Shown here: piece after piece, positions 7,398 through 16,213 of the stretch
Layout: every line of letters begins with the position of its first letter
Numbering within the stretch: the stretch's first letter is position 1
Virus record (IMG/VR): IMGVR_UViG_3300050821_001672
Location: 1 to 53,954 of that record
Direction: 5' to 3' (one strand)
Source: a virus
DNA length: 53,954 bases
Notes under the pieces: generated by a model
The model's input: only the letters and a program-made list of their open reading frames with translations
The model's database searches: none
Told to the model about the DNA's origin: nothing
Translations under genes and position numbers: made by a program

Positions 7398-8501
7398 TTA
7401 GGTCCCCGTCGCTAGGTAGTTGAATGAAACTGTCGCGCCGGTATTGAAATTAAATCCGAACCGATCTATCACCGTTACTGCATACGTCGCGCTGTTCGAG
7501 TTCGGCGTTAGCTGCACTTGAACGGTTGAATTTGGAAAAGGCGTCGGGTAATTGAAACGATTCGCACCGCCGACAGCAACGCCAGTCACGCCGGACTTTA
7601 TCAACTGCGCGGTCGGTTGGGCTTGCGTAAGGAAATTTGCGAGCGATATTTTCTGAAAATTGCCGTCGCCCGCATCCACGACTACGAACGCAATAGTCGG
7701 ATTCGTCGCGGCTTCGCTGCTATTGAAAACTGTCGCGAGAACAGCGCCCGTGTTTGTGCGCTCGACCAGTGTCGAGGGATTCGGCGCCTGATCAATTGGC
7801 ACAGACAACGGTGCCACACGCGGATAAATGTTGCCGTCGCCAATCCCATAAACTTGCGTGGGCGAACCGAATCCGCCTTGCGGGACGGTCACAGTCGCGA
7901 GCACGGCGACGGTTTGAACCTTCGTCACAAATGCGCCGGTTGTAGCGTTCACGATCAGCCATTCTTGCTCGGTTTCCGGCAATTCGATAAAAAGATTTGA
8001 GGTCAGCGTGCCCTCTAGCACGATGACAGGATATTTCGATTGAGCGGCAGTGAGCGCGACAGTTCCGCCGGTCAACCCGGTAACCGTGGCGTTCCCGTAG
8101 GAATATCCGGGCACCCAGCCCGCGCCGCCCGTGTCGGGGTTCGACGTGTTGCCGTCGAGAATGTTCAACCATGCGCCGGTGCCGTCCGACATTCCAAGAA
8201 CAGCGCCTAATTTATAGCCGCTTATATCGGTAGCTAGAGGCGAAGAGTATTGGAATAACTGCCCGCACTGCACGAAAAAATTATGACCGGACACAAGGAA
8301 GAAAAACCCGTTCATGTCCTGACCGAGCGGGGGTTTGCCGCCCGCCAGTTCTGAGGTCATGGTTTCGGCGGGGAATCCGTTTTGAATGCTTGCCAAATTG
8401 TCGCCGGGCGGCGCGTCAGGCATTGGCTTAGTGATAAAACCGCCCGCCGCGTCTGCCGCGATCGGTTCGAGTAATATTTGCGGTGTGGGTGCGCCTGACA
8501 T
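7398..8501 (-). CDS. Tail fibre-like protein B
   Basis: 367 residues. NGFPAETMTSELAGGKPPLG followed by QDMNGFFFLVS (about 41-71) matches the motif of the next fibre gene. The middle is beta-rich with Gly/Thr repeats. The C-terminus, with TVQVQLTPNSNSATYAVTV and a final aromatic-rich strand, resembles gp53-like fibre C-terminal domains. It directly follows the DUF2612 baseplate gene, fitting a fibre attached to the baseplate rim. Confidence 0.7.
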   Translation of the reverse strand: MSGAPTPQILLEPIAADAAGGFITKPMPDAPPGDNLASIQNGFPAETMTSELAGGKPPLGQDMNGFFFLVSGHNFFVQCGQLFQYSSPLATDISGYKLGAVLGMSDGTGAWLNILDGNTSNPDTGGAGWVPGYSYGNATVTGLTGGTVALTAAQSKYPVIVLEGTLTSNLFIELPETEQEWLIVNATTGAFVTKVQTVAVLATVTVPQGGFGSPTQVYGIGDGNIYPRVAPLSVPIDQAPNPSTLVERTNTGAVLATVFNSSEAATNPTIAFVVVDAGDGNFQKISLANFLTQAQPTAQLIKSGVTGVAVGGANRFNYPTPFPNSTVQVQLTPNSNSATYAVTVIDRFGFNFNTGATVSFNYLATGT

Positions 8502-8504
8502 GTT

Positions 8505-9176
8505 TTATCCTGCAAAAACGCCGAAACCGAACGTGACCACGCCGAGGCCCATTTCGGAAAAGCCGAAGAACCCCGAATCGACGGGAACTACGGTTATTTT
8601 GGTCAGCACGCCGCCCCCATGGGGTAGCACGCCGCTAAATTGTAGAATAGCAAATTCGATGCTCGATAGCGAAAATTCAAAGACATAGGTCATCGTCATA
8701 TCGAGGCCGTCTTGTGTGTACGCGCGGCCCCGGCCGGGGAAAAGGTTCCTAACTAGCTGATTTAACGCGGGCGCGGTCGTGGCTGCTATGTTCGCGAGGG
8801 CTTTCGCGAGAATGAGGGTTCGATACGCATTGTCGTTCAATGTGAAACTGCCGGTACTTGTCTGACCCGCATAGAACGGGCCGCCGACACCGGGCGAGTT
8901 GATATTGCCGAAATTTTGCCAGTCCGGGGGAACGTCGCTGTTTGCAAAACCGAATGACCCCTCAGTTCCGGGGATCGGAATCACGCGCGATACACCTACG
9001 ATCCGACCCCAAATGTCGAGCCCGAATCCGACCGCTGTGTCGACGTTCCAAATAAACGAATAAAACTCTGCGAAATTTGTCGAGGGATCGATGTACTGAT
9101 TCATGTTCTCGACTAGCTGCACGAGCGTAGGCGAGTTTGCGTACTGCGAAATTATGGTTTGCTCGACGTTCTCCAC
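8505..9176 (-). CDS. DUF2612 baseplate protein (tail protein I-like)
   Basis: 223 residues. The segment FYSFIWNVDTAVGFGLDIWG followed by RIVGVSR (39-65) is characteristic of DUF2612, which occurs immediately after the baseplate J gene in myophages and links the wedge to tail fibres, like P2 gpI. The rest is Gly and aromatic rich. The gene lies between baseplate J and the fibre genes, in the expected order. Confidence 0.85.
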   Translation of the reverse strand: MENVEQTIISQYANSPTLVQLVENMNQYIDPSTNFAEFYSFIWNVDTAVGFGLDIWGRIVGVSRVIPIPGTEGSFGFANSDVPPDWQNFGNINSPGVGGPFYAGQTSTGSFTLNDNAYRTLILAKALANIAATTAPALNQLVRNLFPGRGRAYTQDGLDMTMTYVFEFSLSSIEFAILQFSGVLPHGGGVLTKITVVPVDSGFFGFSEMGLGVVTFGFGVFAG

Positions 9177-9178
9177 GT

Positions 9179-10648
9179 CTACACCAGATTGACGACGACA
9201 GTCCCGAGCGTGGGTTGCTGGTCGATTCCAATTTGCTGCGCGGTGCTACCGGCGCCGACGATCGCCTCGGGTGCGCCCACTGTCGCGGTAGCATTCGCGG
9301 ACATTTGATATGTTCCCGTGCCGCCGGTCGGCCCGGTCAATTGCTGCACAATTGTCGTCCCGGCCGGAATGTCTGTACCTGTAACGGCGGTCCCCGGCGT
9401 CAACGACCCCGTGGAGGCCGTCGTGATCGTAAGCACGTCAGTCCCCGTGACCAGCGTCCCAAGCCCTGTAAAGGTCGTGCCGAGGAAAATCGACAAGACT
9501 TGCACCGGAACTGCCGGACCCTCGCATGTGGCGACCGCGCCGTAAAATGCCGCTGCGAGCAATAGCGAGCCTATACGCACGCGAGCCCCGCTGGTTTGGG
9601 CGACGATACCGTTCGGGAGCAACGCCCCCACAACGCCGTTAAACTGCGCCGCAATGGCCGCCGTCACGTCGGCAACGATCGTCCCCGGTAACGCGGATGA
9701 ATTCTTGATATTTACGATGAAATTATAAGGAACTGCGGGCGGCCGTTCAAACGTAATGTTGTACGCGGGCTGCGGGAAACTATAGCCCGACTCGTCGGTC
9801 ACAATGACAACGGTGTTCCCGTTCATGTTCGCGCCGAGGTCCTTTTTCGTCCATATCGCTTGTGCGATATCCGACGCGAGGCCGCCGGTAACGGCCACGT
9901 AGACCGAGTGCGGTAGCAACGTGTAGTTTGTCGAGCCGACGACGATCGGGGCATCTGTGACGTTCTCGGTCGCATAGGCGTCGATTACGCCCGACACGTC
10001 GAACACCGCCGCATAGATCGAGGGGAGCGAGCCGTGCGCGTTCAAGGCGACGGACTGGTCGCGCCGCTGGCGGAACTCGGCCGCCGTCTCGACGTTCGCA
10101 CCGACCACGCCGTCGGCCGGGTTATTGATCGTGTCCCAGCCCGGTATAGCCTGATAGATCGTCGACAGCGTATTTGCCGGGCAAGCGATCGGGCCGACGA
10201 CCGCGTTCGCAAAGGGGAGCGTGATCGAGCCGCCGACCGGGATCGTCCCCGCTTGCGTGCACAGATACAAGTTCCCTGAATTGTCTTTCGCTTGCGCGCC
10301 GACCGGGATCACTGTCCCGAGGGCGCCGACGCAAACGCACTGTACGACCGTGGACGCGCCGGGCGAGCGGTTCAAAAAATAAATGCGCGCGATTGCGTCT
10401 TGCATAAAACCGTCGTTCGTGTCAGGGTCGACCTGATTTACGAACTCGGCGAACTGGTCATTATTGTCCTCGATAATTGCCGAAAGGCTCGACGCGAGTT
10501 GCCCTTGTGGGGTGTTTAACGCCGGATTGAGCTTGCCGCCGAACGCAGCGTTTATATCCGACTGCACTCCCGCGAGAACAGCCGAGCCTTGCGGCAACAC
10601 GAGTCCGGTTTCGGTAAATTCTATCGAGGGGACGGCTGTATCGCTCAA
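9179..10648 (-). CDS. Baseplate J-like wedge protein (gp47 family)
   Basis: 489 residues. It follows the gp25-like gene, and ETAAEFRQRRDQSVALNAHG (about 187-206) followed by SLPSIYAAVFDVSGVIDAYATENVTD is the conserved Baseplate_J core. It would form the wedge with the DUF2612 protein. Near the C-terminus (about 405-465) there is an inserted beta module, SLTPGTAVTGTDIPAGTTI followed by TGGTGTYQMS, absent from minimal J proteins. The same module appears in the capsid-associated protein at 21811-22728. Confidence 0.9.
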   Translation of the reverse strand: MSDTAVPSIEFTETGLVLPQGSAVLAGVQSDINAAFGGKLNPALNTPQGQLASSLSAIIEDNNDQFAEFVNQVDPDTNDGFMQDAIARIYFLNRSPGASTVVQCVCVGALGTVIPVGAQAKDNSGNLYLCTQAGTIPVGGSITLPFANAVVGPIACPANTLSTIYQAIPGWDTINNPADGVVGANVETAAEFRQRRDQSVALNAHGSLPSIYAAVFDVSGVIDAYATENVTDAPIVVGSTNYTLLPHSVYVAVTGGLASDIAQAIWTKKDLGANMNGNTVVIVTDESGYSFPQPAYNITFERPPAVPYNFIVNIKNSSALPGTIVADVTAAIAAQFNGVVGALLPNGIVAQTSGARVRIGSLLLAAAFYGAVATCEGPAVPVQVLSIFLGTTFTGLGTLVTGTDVLTITTASTGSLTPGTAVTGTDIPAGTTIVQQLTGPTGGTGTYQMSANATATVGAPEAIVGAGSTAQQIGIDQQPTLGTVVVNLV

Positions 10649-11007
10649 AATTGCACCGTGCCTGTTTTGGCGTTTGAGTCTTTAAAGGTTACTTGACCCG
10701 AGACTGTACCATTTTGAAAGGCCGTTATCACGCACGTAGCCGACACGACGCCGGGTACCGTGAGGGCCGCCGCGACCATGTACGCCTTAAAGACACCGAC
10801 CGGAGGTGTTTTGCCGAGAATTTGTGCGAAGTACGGGATACCGATCAGCACGTTATACCAACACTCGCCGAGAAATGTTTTGATCGCCGAGGCTACGTCT
10901 TGTGCGAGCGCATAGGGAGGCGCGGCTTGGGCAATGTTGCCGTTCGCATCCGCGCACAGGTCCCATAGATCCACATCTAGTAGCAGCGTGTTGAATTGTG
11001 TCGTCAT
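10645..11007 (-). CDS. Baseplate wedge protein, gp25/DUF2634-like
   Basis: 120 residues. The N-terminus DVDLWDLCADANGNIAQA, then QDVASAIKTFLGECWY and a C-terminal V.A.CVITAF...QVTFKD pattern fit the gp25/DUF2634 wedge family. It lies between the central spike and baseplate J genes with 4-base overlaps, the normal order. Such proteins anchor the inner baseplate and help nucleate the sheath. Confidence 0.82.
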   Translation of the reverse strand: MTTQFNTLLLDVDLWDLCADANGNIAQAAPPYALAQDVASAIKTFLGECWYNVLIGIPYFAQILGKTPPVGVFKAYMVAAALTVPGVVSATCVITAFQNGTVSGQVTFKDSNAKTGTVQF

Positions 11008-11654
11008 ATGACCGGCCCCGTGGGCGCACCCAAAGATATAACCTCGTGAGTATGCGGGAGGAATAGCTTCCCGTCGATTTTCGTTCCGCCTCCCTCTATC
11101 GTCACCGTCGGTGAGTTTACTGTCGCACTCATGGACGCCTCTACGTCGACCACGGGGGCCTGTACCGTGACCTTATTGGGGCTAATAATCGTTATGCCCT
11201 CATCGGTGAATTGTACGTATTGCTCGGGCGTGCCGTTCAAAATCGCGCCGACGTATAGCCCATCCGCCCAGTTATAGGTACGGAACGAACCGGGGTTCGA
11301 TTGCTTTTTCGACGCTTTGACGCTCGATATGTCCCGCTGGGAAAACACGACGATTCCGATATCGCCCGGCGCCGGGTCCATGATTAACGCGTTTGCCCCG
11401 CCCTGCAAACGCGAGTAAGGGAGCTTGTAAATAGTTCCGTGCGGAACTGCAATGCGCGCGCCGGTCATTTGGTTTACTAGAGGTTGAACGTCCACGGTGC
11501 CGACAGGAGATACGCCGCCGTCGTTCGTGCACGCGACTACCTTCACGACCGAGCACGTATTGACCTTCGTCAGTAATTGCTGAATGACGAACGACAAAAC
11601 GTTAAAATCACTTCCCTCGACTTGCGGGGTTTGTGTGCCGAATTGCGTGCTCAT
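11004..11654 (-). CDS. Baseplate central spike protein, Gp138/gpV-like
   Basis: 216 residues. An N-terminal OB-like domain (about 35-110) is followed by a short beta-helical stem (VTVQAPVVDVEASMSATVNS, then PTVTI) and a tip LPHTHEVISLGAPTGPV. The H-x-H pattern near the C-terminus is the metal-binding tip seen in Gp138/gpV membrane-piercing spikes. It would cap the tail tube and puncture the outer membrane. Gene order hub-spike-gp25-J supports the assignment. Confidence 0.88.
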   Translation of the reverse strand: MSTQFGTQTPQVEGSDFNVLSFVIQQLLTKVNTCSVVKVVACTNDGGVSPVGTVDVQPLVNQMTGARIAVPHGTIYKLPYSRLQGGANALIMDPAPGDIGIVVFSQRDISSVKASKKQSNPGSFRTYNWADGLYVGAILNGTPEQYVQFTDEGITIISPNKVTVQAPVVDVEASMSATVNSPTVTIEGGGTKIDGKLFLPHTHEVISLGAPTGPVI

Positions 11655-12595
11655 TGTTGCGGGGGTTCCTGCCCGGGCGGGTATAGAAGCAAATAGCTAA
11701 ACCATTCGCCCTCGAATTTCAACGCCTCCAAATGGTGAGACATGGCACCTATCATCCAATTTCCGTTAGCTCGGCTGTTCAACGTCGACGGCGCATTCGG
11801 ATCGATCACAACGTCGGACCCTGCTATTGTGATTGGGCCGCCAAACCGAAACGCGGGGTTGTACAATGCCTTGGGACGAATGTACCCGCGCGAGTCAATA
11901 GGCGGATACGAGAGCAATCCCGAATCTGGCGATAAAACGAACGTAGGCGTTTTACGCGCCGAGCCTTTGGGGCATATCGCTAGCGTTTGAACGAGCGCGC
12001 CCGTTTCCATATACCAATCAATCCCAGCCGCCGACGTGGCGTCGCGTAATTGCTCCGTCAGCACGCCGGGGAAATATTGCGGGCCGGGTAGAACAGTCTC
12101 TACACCGTTATTCTCGAATGCGAATCCCATTTTGGCGGCGATAGCCGAGACGACCGTCGCCACGGATACTGAGTCCGTGTAACTCGTGGGCGTCGCCGGA
12201 TTGATTTGATCAAAAAATGCCATTTGCGCTGTTACGCGCAAGCTCGCCTCGGGCGGGTTGTATTCCACATGGGACGACACGATTTGCCCCGCGTACACCG
12301 TCGAGAACGATACGCCGCCGTCGCTCGACGCGTCGACTTGAACAGTATTGCGATTGACTCCCGTTACCTCGAATGTTAATGCGCTTAGGGCGTTCATGTC
12401 GGATTGCGCCATGCCGAAAATATTTAAATCGCATTGCGGGAACGATGGTGCACCTTGGCATAGAATAGTCGCGGTCGTGCGCAGCCCGACGAGCGTCAAT
12501 TGATTCGGCGGATCGCCGGGCGCACCGGCCGAAAACGTCGCGCCGTTCGATAGCGTGAATTTCACGCGCAATAGTTTTTGCGCATAGCTACTCAC
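11651..12595 (-). CDS. Baseplate hub protein (gp27/gpD-like)
   Basis: 314 residues, beta-rich, with ALTFEVTGVNRNTVQVDAS, then SYTDSVSVATVVSAIAAKMG and LTEQLRDATSAAGIDWYM. This pattern of two tube-like domains and a lysozyme-free hub is usual for the gene directly before the Gp138-type spike in DUF3383 myophages. It forms the central hub connecting tube and spike. Pro/Gln-rich C-terminus. The call rests on gene order and overall pattern more than on one signature motif. Confidence 0.72.
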   Translation of the reverse strand: MSSYAQKLLRVKFTLSNGATFSAGAPGDPPNQLTLVGLRTTATILCQGAPSFPQCDLNIFGMAQSDMNALSALTFEVTGVNRNTVQVDASSDGGVSFSTVYAGQIVSSHVEYNPPEASLRVTAQMAFFDQINPATPTSYTDSVSVATVVSAIAAKMGFAFENNGVETVLPGPQYFPGVLTEQLRDATSAAGIDWYMETGALVQTLAICPKGSARKTPTFVLSPDSGLLSYPPIDSRGYIRPKALYNPAFRFGGPITIAGSDVVIDPNAPSTLNSRANGNWMIGAMSHHLEALKFEGEWFSYLLLYPPGQEPPQQ

Positions 12596-12918
12596 GGGAT
12601 CCCAGCCGCCTTAATTGCTGCGAGGTCGGCCGCCTCCAAAAATATCAAAACAAAACGATCGCCAAGCCCGGTAAAATCCGGATCGCTATCGCCTTGCGTG
12701 TCGTAAAACAAGAAATCACCTGTGAAAAGATACTGACGGTCCTCGCACAATCGCGCCTCATTGAGACAGCGGACCGTCGTCGACACGGGCGCACCGCCGA
12801 CTGACAAGTCGAAATAAAGGCCCGTAGTTTTCTGGTACACGGACAACACACAATTTTGACCGCCGAGCGTGATCCCGAAAGACTGAGAGGGAACGGCAGC
12901 GAGAGGTATTTGTTGCAT
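12592..12918 (-). CDS. Baseplate plug protein, Pam3 gp18-like (DUF6983)
   Basis: 108 residues from the ATG at 12918, which overlaps the upstream TAA (TAATG). QNCVLSVYQKTTGLYFDL, then YLFTGDFLFYDTQGDSDP and FTGLGDRFVLIFL fit the family named after the plug of cyanophage Pam3. In Pam3 this protein closes the tube lumen at the baseplate. A longer frame reading back to 13245 was not used because it overlaps the Dit-like gene completely. Confidence 0.8.
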   Translation of the reverse strand: MQQIPLAAVPSQSFGITLGGQNCVLSVYQKTTGLYFDLSVGGAPVSTTVRCLNEARLCEDRQYLFTGDFLFYDTQGDSDPDFTGLGDRFVLIFLEAADLAAIKAAGIP

Positions 12919-13628
12919 TAGATGCTCGGCAATGCCCCCGTGGTTATATCGGTGATAATCTGTGATAGGGCACTCGGCACTGGCTGAGGCTGCACGAGAC
13001 CGAGACTTGTCACCGGTTGCGATCCAGGGTTTTGCGCGTTCGCGGTGTTCGCAGCCGCACTCACGGTCGAGGAATATTGCGGCGTAACTTGATTGATTTG
13101 ACGAAAGAACATATCTACGTCGAGGTAAAATGCCCCATGCGTTTCGCGTCGAGCGATTTCGAGACGCGTGGCATTGAACCCGACATACGTACTCTCGGGC
13201 GTTATGATCGTGTAGAGCGCTAATGAAGCCGCCACGAACTTGCAATCGGACTCGAATTGCGTGCGATCGTCGAGCGTAAGGCCCATGACCATGCGAATAG
13301 GAATTTCGCCGGGGACAGTGACCTTGTTATAATTCGCGAATTGCCCCGCTTGTACCGGGTAGTCGCTCACGCGATAGTCGGCCCGATAGTTAAAACTCAT
13401 GATCGATTCGGGCGCGAGAACTTGATTTCCGTCGGCGTCAAATACTCCCCATACGGGCGCCGCCTTTGCCGCGAACGTGAGCGTTATTGGCATGGCGGGA
13501 GCTTTGAGCGAAGATATAATCGAGGGCAACGCGGCCACCAGCGAGCCGAGCGGACGCGCTAATTGCGGGACGCCCGGCAAGTTCGGCACCCCGGGGAATT
13601 GCGGGACGTTTATAAAGGGGCTTGGCAT
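12918..13628 (-). CDS. Dit-like tail/baseplate protein
   Basis: 236 residues. A hydrophobic, Pro/Gly-rich N-terminus (FPGVPNLPGVPQLARPLGSL) precedes a core WGVFDADGNQVLAPESIMSF, then YRADYRVSDYPVQAGQFANY and NKVTVPGEI, as in Dit-like N-terminal domains of contractile phages. It lies directly after the tape measure gene, where the tube-initiating protein is expected. It would join tail tube and baseplate hub. Confidence 0.72.
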   Translation of the reverse strand: MPSPFINVPQFPGVPNLPGVPQLARPLGSLVAALPSIISSLKAPAMPITLTFAAKAAPVWGVFDADGNQVLAPESIMSFNYRADYRVSDYPVQAGQFANYNKVTVPGEIPIRMVMGLTLDDRTQFESDCKFVAASLALYTIITPESTYVGFNATRLEIARRETHGAFYLDVDMFFRQINQVTPQYSSTVSAAANTANAQNPGSQPVTSLGLVQPQPVPSALSQIITDITTGALPSI

Positions 13629-15118
13629 TACGGCGTAATCCCCTGGTTTGATTGTGAGGCGAGCTTGCTATCCATTGCCGAGAATATACCGCCCGCGACG
13701 CTACGCGTATTGTTTGGATCGACTCCGTTTACTTCGATTTTCCCCACGTGGAGGGTCGTATCGCCGCCCGTATTGTTCGTGTCGCCACCGATCGCAGTCG
13801 GCGTGGCAATCGCCCGCGACACTTGAGCGGCCCCGGTCTTGCCTTGTTCGTGTCGCACGATCGCCTCGACCAGTTTCATACGTTGCTCGCGCGAGGTGAT
13901 CGGGTCGTCGGGATCAATGCCGAGGCGTTTCGCCACGTCATCAATATATGCTTTCGTGTCGTTTCCGGCGGCAGCGGGCGCGTATTTGCTGATAATCTGG
14001 CGAATCGAATTCAATCCGTCCTTGTCTATCTTCGCATCAATGTCCGACGATAGCGCGGTTTCACCGCCCGCCATGGTCGTAAATTGACGTAAGTTACCTT
14101 GCCGGTCCATCAGGTTACCGGGATTGTTGTTGCGAACACCAATCGTCGCACCGCGCTCGCCAAAAACGGCTTGATATAAATCTCGCACTGTTTCGGCGGT
14201 GCCCGTGAAAGGGAATGCGATTGCTTTACCGGCCGCCGCTATAGGATGGTCAAGGGCGTAAGCTGCGAAATTAGACGCTCGATCCAATGTGTCGGCGCCG
14301 ACTTGCCCTACCTTTTGCCCGAGTTCGGCACGTCGCGCGGCGGCTTCCTGCGCCTTGCGCACTTTTTCGTCGTCGGCGAATGCAGTCGCTTTACCTTGCG
14401 CGAGATAGGTCGCGCGGTTCGGATCCGCGAGCAAATTAAACAGGCCCTCGGATACGCCCGCGCCGCTCAATAGATTGAACGCGTCCGCGCGTGAGTATCG
14501 AGCCCGCACTGCATCCACGATTTGGGGCAATAGCTGATCGAGAGGTTTCGTGTTGCCGTGTTCGTCACGGGTATATACGCCGTTATTTTGGGCGAGCGCG
14601 AGCAATGGTCCGACAGCGCCGGTCAATTTAAACGCGGTTAATTGCTGAGATAGTGCGGCGAAACTCGCTTGAGCATCCTTGGAGTCCCCGCCCGCTAATT
14701 GAACGGCGTTACCCCACGCTTGCAAGCCTTGCGCTGATTGTCCGAGGTTTGCGGACGCCCGGCCGAGTTGCGCGGTTTGGGTCACGAGACCGCCAAGAAA
14801 CCCGATAGCACCTTTGATCGTCTCGAACCCGAGTAAGGCCCCGCCGAGACTAAATGCCACGTCTTTGACCGTATCCCCGAGTTCACGCGTGGATTTCGCC
14901 CGATCGCGGTCGCGTTGCTTGCGTTCCTTTTCCTGACGTTGCTCGCGTTCGCGGATGCGCTGGGCGCGCGAATTGTCGATTCTTTGTTGATCCTCGGCCG
15001 ATACGTTGATACGTTTCTTTGCGGCCTCCACGTCGGCGACCGTCTCGTTGAGCCCTTTTTTCGATTGCTTGCCGTCGATCTTAACGAGTACGACTAGTTC
15101 GTCGATTATGTTACTCAT
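13628..15118 (-). CDS. Tail tape measure protein with muralytic-like domain
   Basis: 496 residues. A basic, highly helical region (20-80, with REREQRQEKERKQRDRDRAK) precedes a hydrophobic stretch (about 86-113) and further helices, then a C-terminal domain beginning GVRNNNPGNL (327-336). RNNNPGNL is the signature of PRD1 P5-like or lytic-transglycosylase-like domains in virions. It would set tail length and may open peptidoglycan during entry. At 496 residues it predicts a short tail. It follows the frameshifted chaperone genes with an ATGA overlap. Confidence 0.82.
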   Translation of the reverse strand: MSNIIDELVVLVKIDGKQSKKGLNETVADVEAAKKRINVSAEDQQRIDNSRAQRIREREQRQEKERKQRDRDRAKSTRELGDTVKDVAFSLGGALLGFETIKGAIGFLGGLVTQTAQLGRASANLGQSAQGLQAWGNAVQLAGGDSKDAQASFAALSQQLTAFKLTGAVGPLLALAQNNGVYTRDEHGNTKPLDQLLPQIVDAVRARYSRADAFNLLSGAGVSEGLFNLLADPNRATYLAQGKATAFADDEKVRKAQEAAARRAELGQKVGQVGADTLDRASNFAAYALDHPIAAAGKAIAFPFTGTAETVRDLYQAVFGERGATIGVRNNNPGNLMDRQGNLRQFTTMAGGETALSSDIDAKIDKDGLNSIRQIISKYAPAAAGNDTKAYIDDVAKRLGIDPDDPITSREQRMKLVEAIVRHEQGKTGAAQVSRAIATPTAIGGDTNNTGGDTTLHVGKIEVNGVDPNNTRSVAGGIFSAMDSKLASQSNQGITP

Positions 15119-15734
15119 TTGCGCGGCTGTCTGACCTTAGCGTGATTGTGGCTGTCCACGAGGATAAGTTCGCCGAGGTTGTACGCGTCTTCCAAGCCGT
15201 AAACGGTTTGAAGTTCGGACAGCGTAGCTTTATCGGCTGAGACTATCATACCGATAAGGCCGGGCAAGTTCACGTATTCAATCAGGCCGCCGCGCGGCGC
15301 CGCCGTTACTCCGTAGTCGGGGGCGGGGCGGCCGGTAAAAAACCCAAATGGAGGATAAACGCGGCTTTAAGCAAAATGAACCATGTCGAGATTTCCTCGA
15401 TTTGGCACATATCGCCGTCCTTGATACCGACGGCCGCGAGACCCGTCGGGGATTGAAAGCTAACACACCCCCGTATTTCCTGCATGAGAGGCAATGCGAC
15501 GCCCGAGGGGACGAGCGTAAATATTTCGAGTCCCAGTGTCGCTAGAACTTCCGGGCCGCCCTGCGAGGCTTTTACGAGCGCGCCGGGCTTAATATCGGCG
15601 CCGGACTGCGACAGCGCGAGCAACGCTTTTGCGCACCATTGCAGAGCTTGCCATGCTGGCATTTCGGTCACGATGAAGGTTTTACCGTGGTCGCGGTTAT
15701 CCGCCGTGATCGTTACGGTTTCGGTTTTGCGCAT
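15115..15734 (-). CDS. Tail assembly chaperone GT fusion by -1 frameshift
   Basis: The second frame (15336-15115) encodes TGRPAPDYGVTAAPRGGLIE and continues about 53 residues to a TGA that overlaps the tape measure ATG. It has no useful start codon of its own. It joins the first chaperone frame by a -1 shift at T-TTT-TTA (15342-15336), giving a protein of about 206 residues (133 + 73). This is the classical G/GT arrangement placed between tube and tape measure genes, as in lambda, P2 and many myophages. The fusion product would bridge tape measure and tail tube subunits. Confidence 0.8.
15306..15734 (-). CDS. Tail assembly chaperone G-like protein
   Basis: 142 residues, unshifted product. 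It lies between the tail tube (15753-16202) and the tape measure gene. It contains WQALQWCAKALLALSQSGAD and a C-terminal ILHLGFLPAAPPPTTE, immediately after which the stop lies. Codons 131-133 (GGT TTT TTA) carry the slippery heptamer. G-like chaperones coat the tape measure during tail assembly and are not in the mature virion. Confidence 0.78.
   Translation of the reverse strand: MRKTETVTITADNRDHGKTFIVTEMPAWQALQWCAKALLALSQSGADIKPGALVKASQGGPEVLATLGLEIFTLVPSGVALPLMQEIRGCVSFQSPTGLAAVGIKDGDMCQIEEISTWFILLKAAFILHLGFLPAAPPPTTE
15336..15342 (-). promoter_or_regulatory. Slippery heptamer T-TTT-TTA for -1 frameshifting
   Basis: Minus-strand TTTTTTA is aligned with the zero frame as GGT TTT TTA, the exact X-XXY-YYZ form, 10 codons before the stop of the first chaperone. 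The GC-rich segment downstream (CCGGCCGCCCCGCCCCCGAC) could supply a pausing structure. Confidence 0.8.
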
Positions 15735-15752
15735 TGTCCCTCCCGAGACTTA

Positions 15753-16202
15753 CTACAGGAATGCTACGTCGACTTGATCCCAAGTGATTTCATACGTTTG
15801 CGGTTCCTTGACCTTTTTGTTCGGCGGCATTTGAGAAATGCGGGTCATGGAGCCGTTTCGCAACGTGTAAATTTTTCCCACGCTGGGCGAGACGATCGAG
15901 CCGTCGCAAGTGATATCTTCCTGTTGCGCTTTCATGGCTGCGAGCCACGCGTCGAACAAGTCAATCGACGGGCTGTCGGCCTGTAGGTGCACGACCTGTT
16001 TCACGAGGAACGGCGTAAAGCCGCTCGACTTCTTTCCGTCGACGCCCTTGCGGACCTCCACGGGATTGCTATCCTCGATGTCGAACGCGTCGTCGGTCGC
16101 GAAACCTTGAACCTGGAATTGTGTGGCGATCCCCAGCAGCGCGCCGAGCCCGGACACGTCGAGGGTAAAGGTATCGTTCGCCGACGTAATTGTACGTGCC
16201 AT
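15753..16202 (-). CDS. Tail tube protein (DUF3277)
   Basis: 149 residues. An N-terminal region around FQVQGFATDDAFDIED, then VEVRKGVDGKKSSGFTPFLV and a C-terminal TYEITWDQVDVAFL match DUF3277 tube proteins. It sits directly downstream of the sheath gene, as in all contractile phages of this type. It polymerises as stacked hexameric rings inside the sheath. Confidence 0.9.
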   Translation of the reverse strand: MARTITSANDTFTLDVSGLGALLGIATQFQVQGFATDDAFDIEDSNPVEVRKGVDGKKSSGFTPFLVKQVVHLQADSPSIDLFDAWLAAMKAQQEDITCDGSIVSPSVGKIYTLRNGSMTRISQMPPNKKVKEPQTYEITWDQVDVAFL

Positions 16203-16213
16203 TGCTTAAGCCC

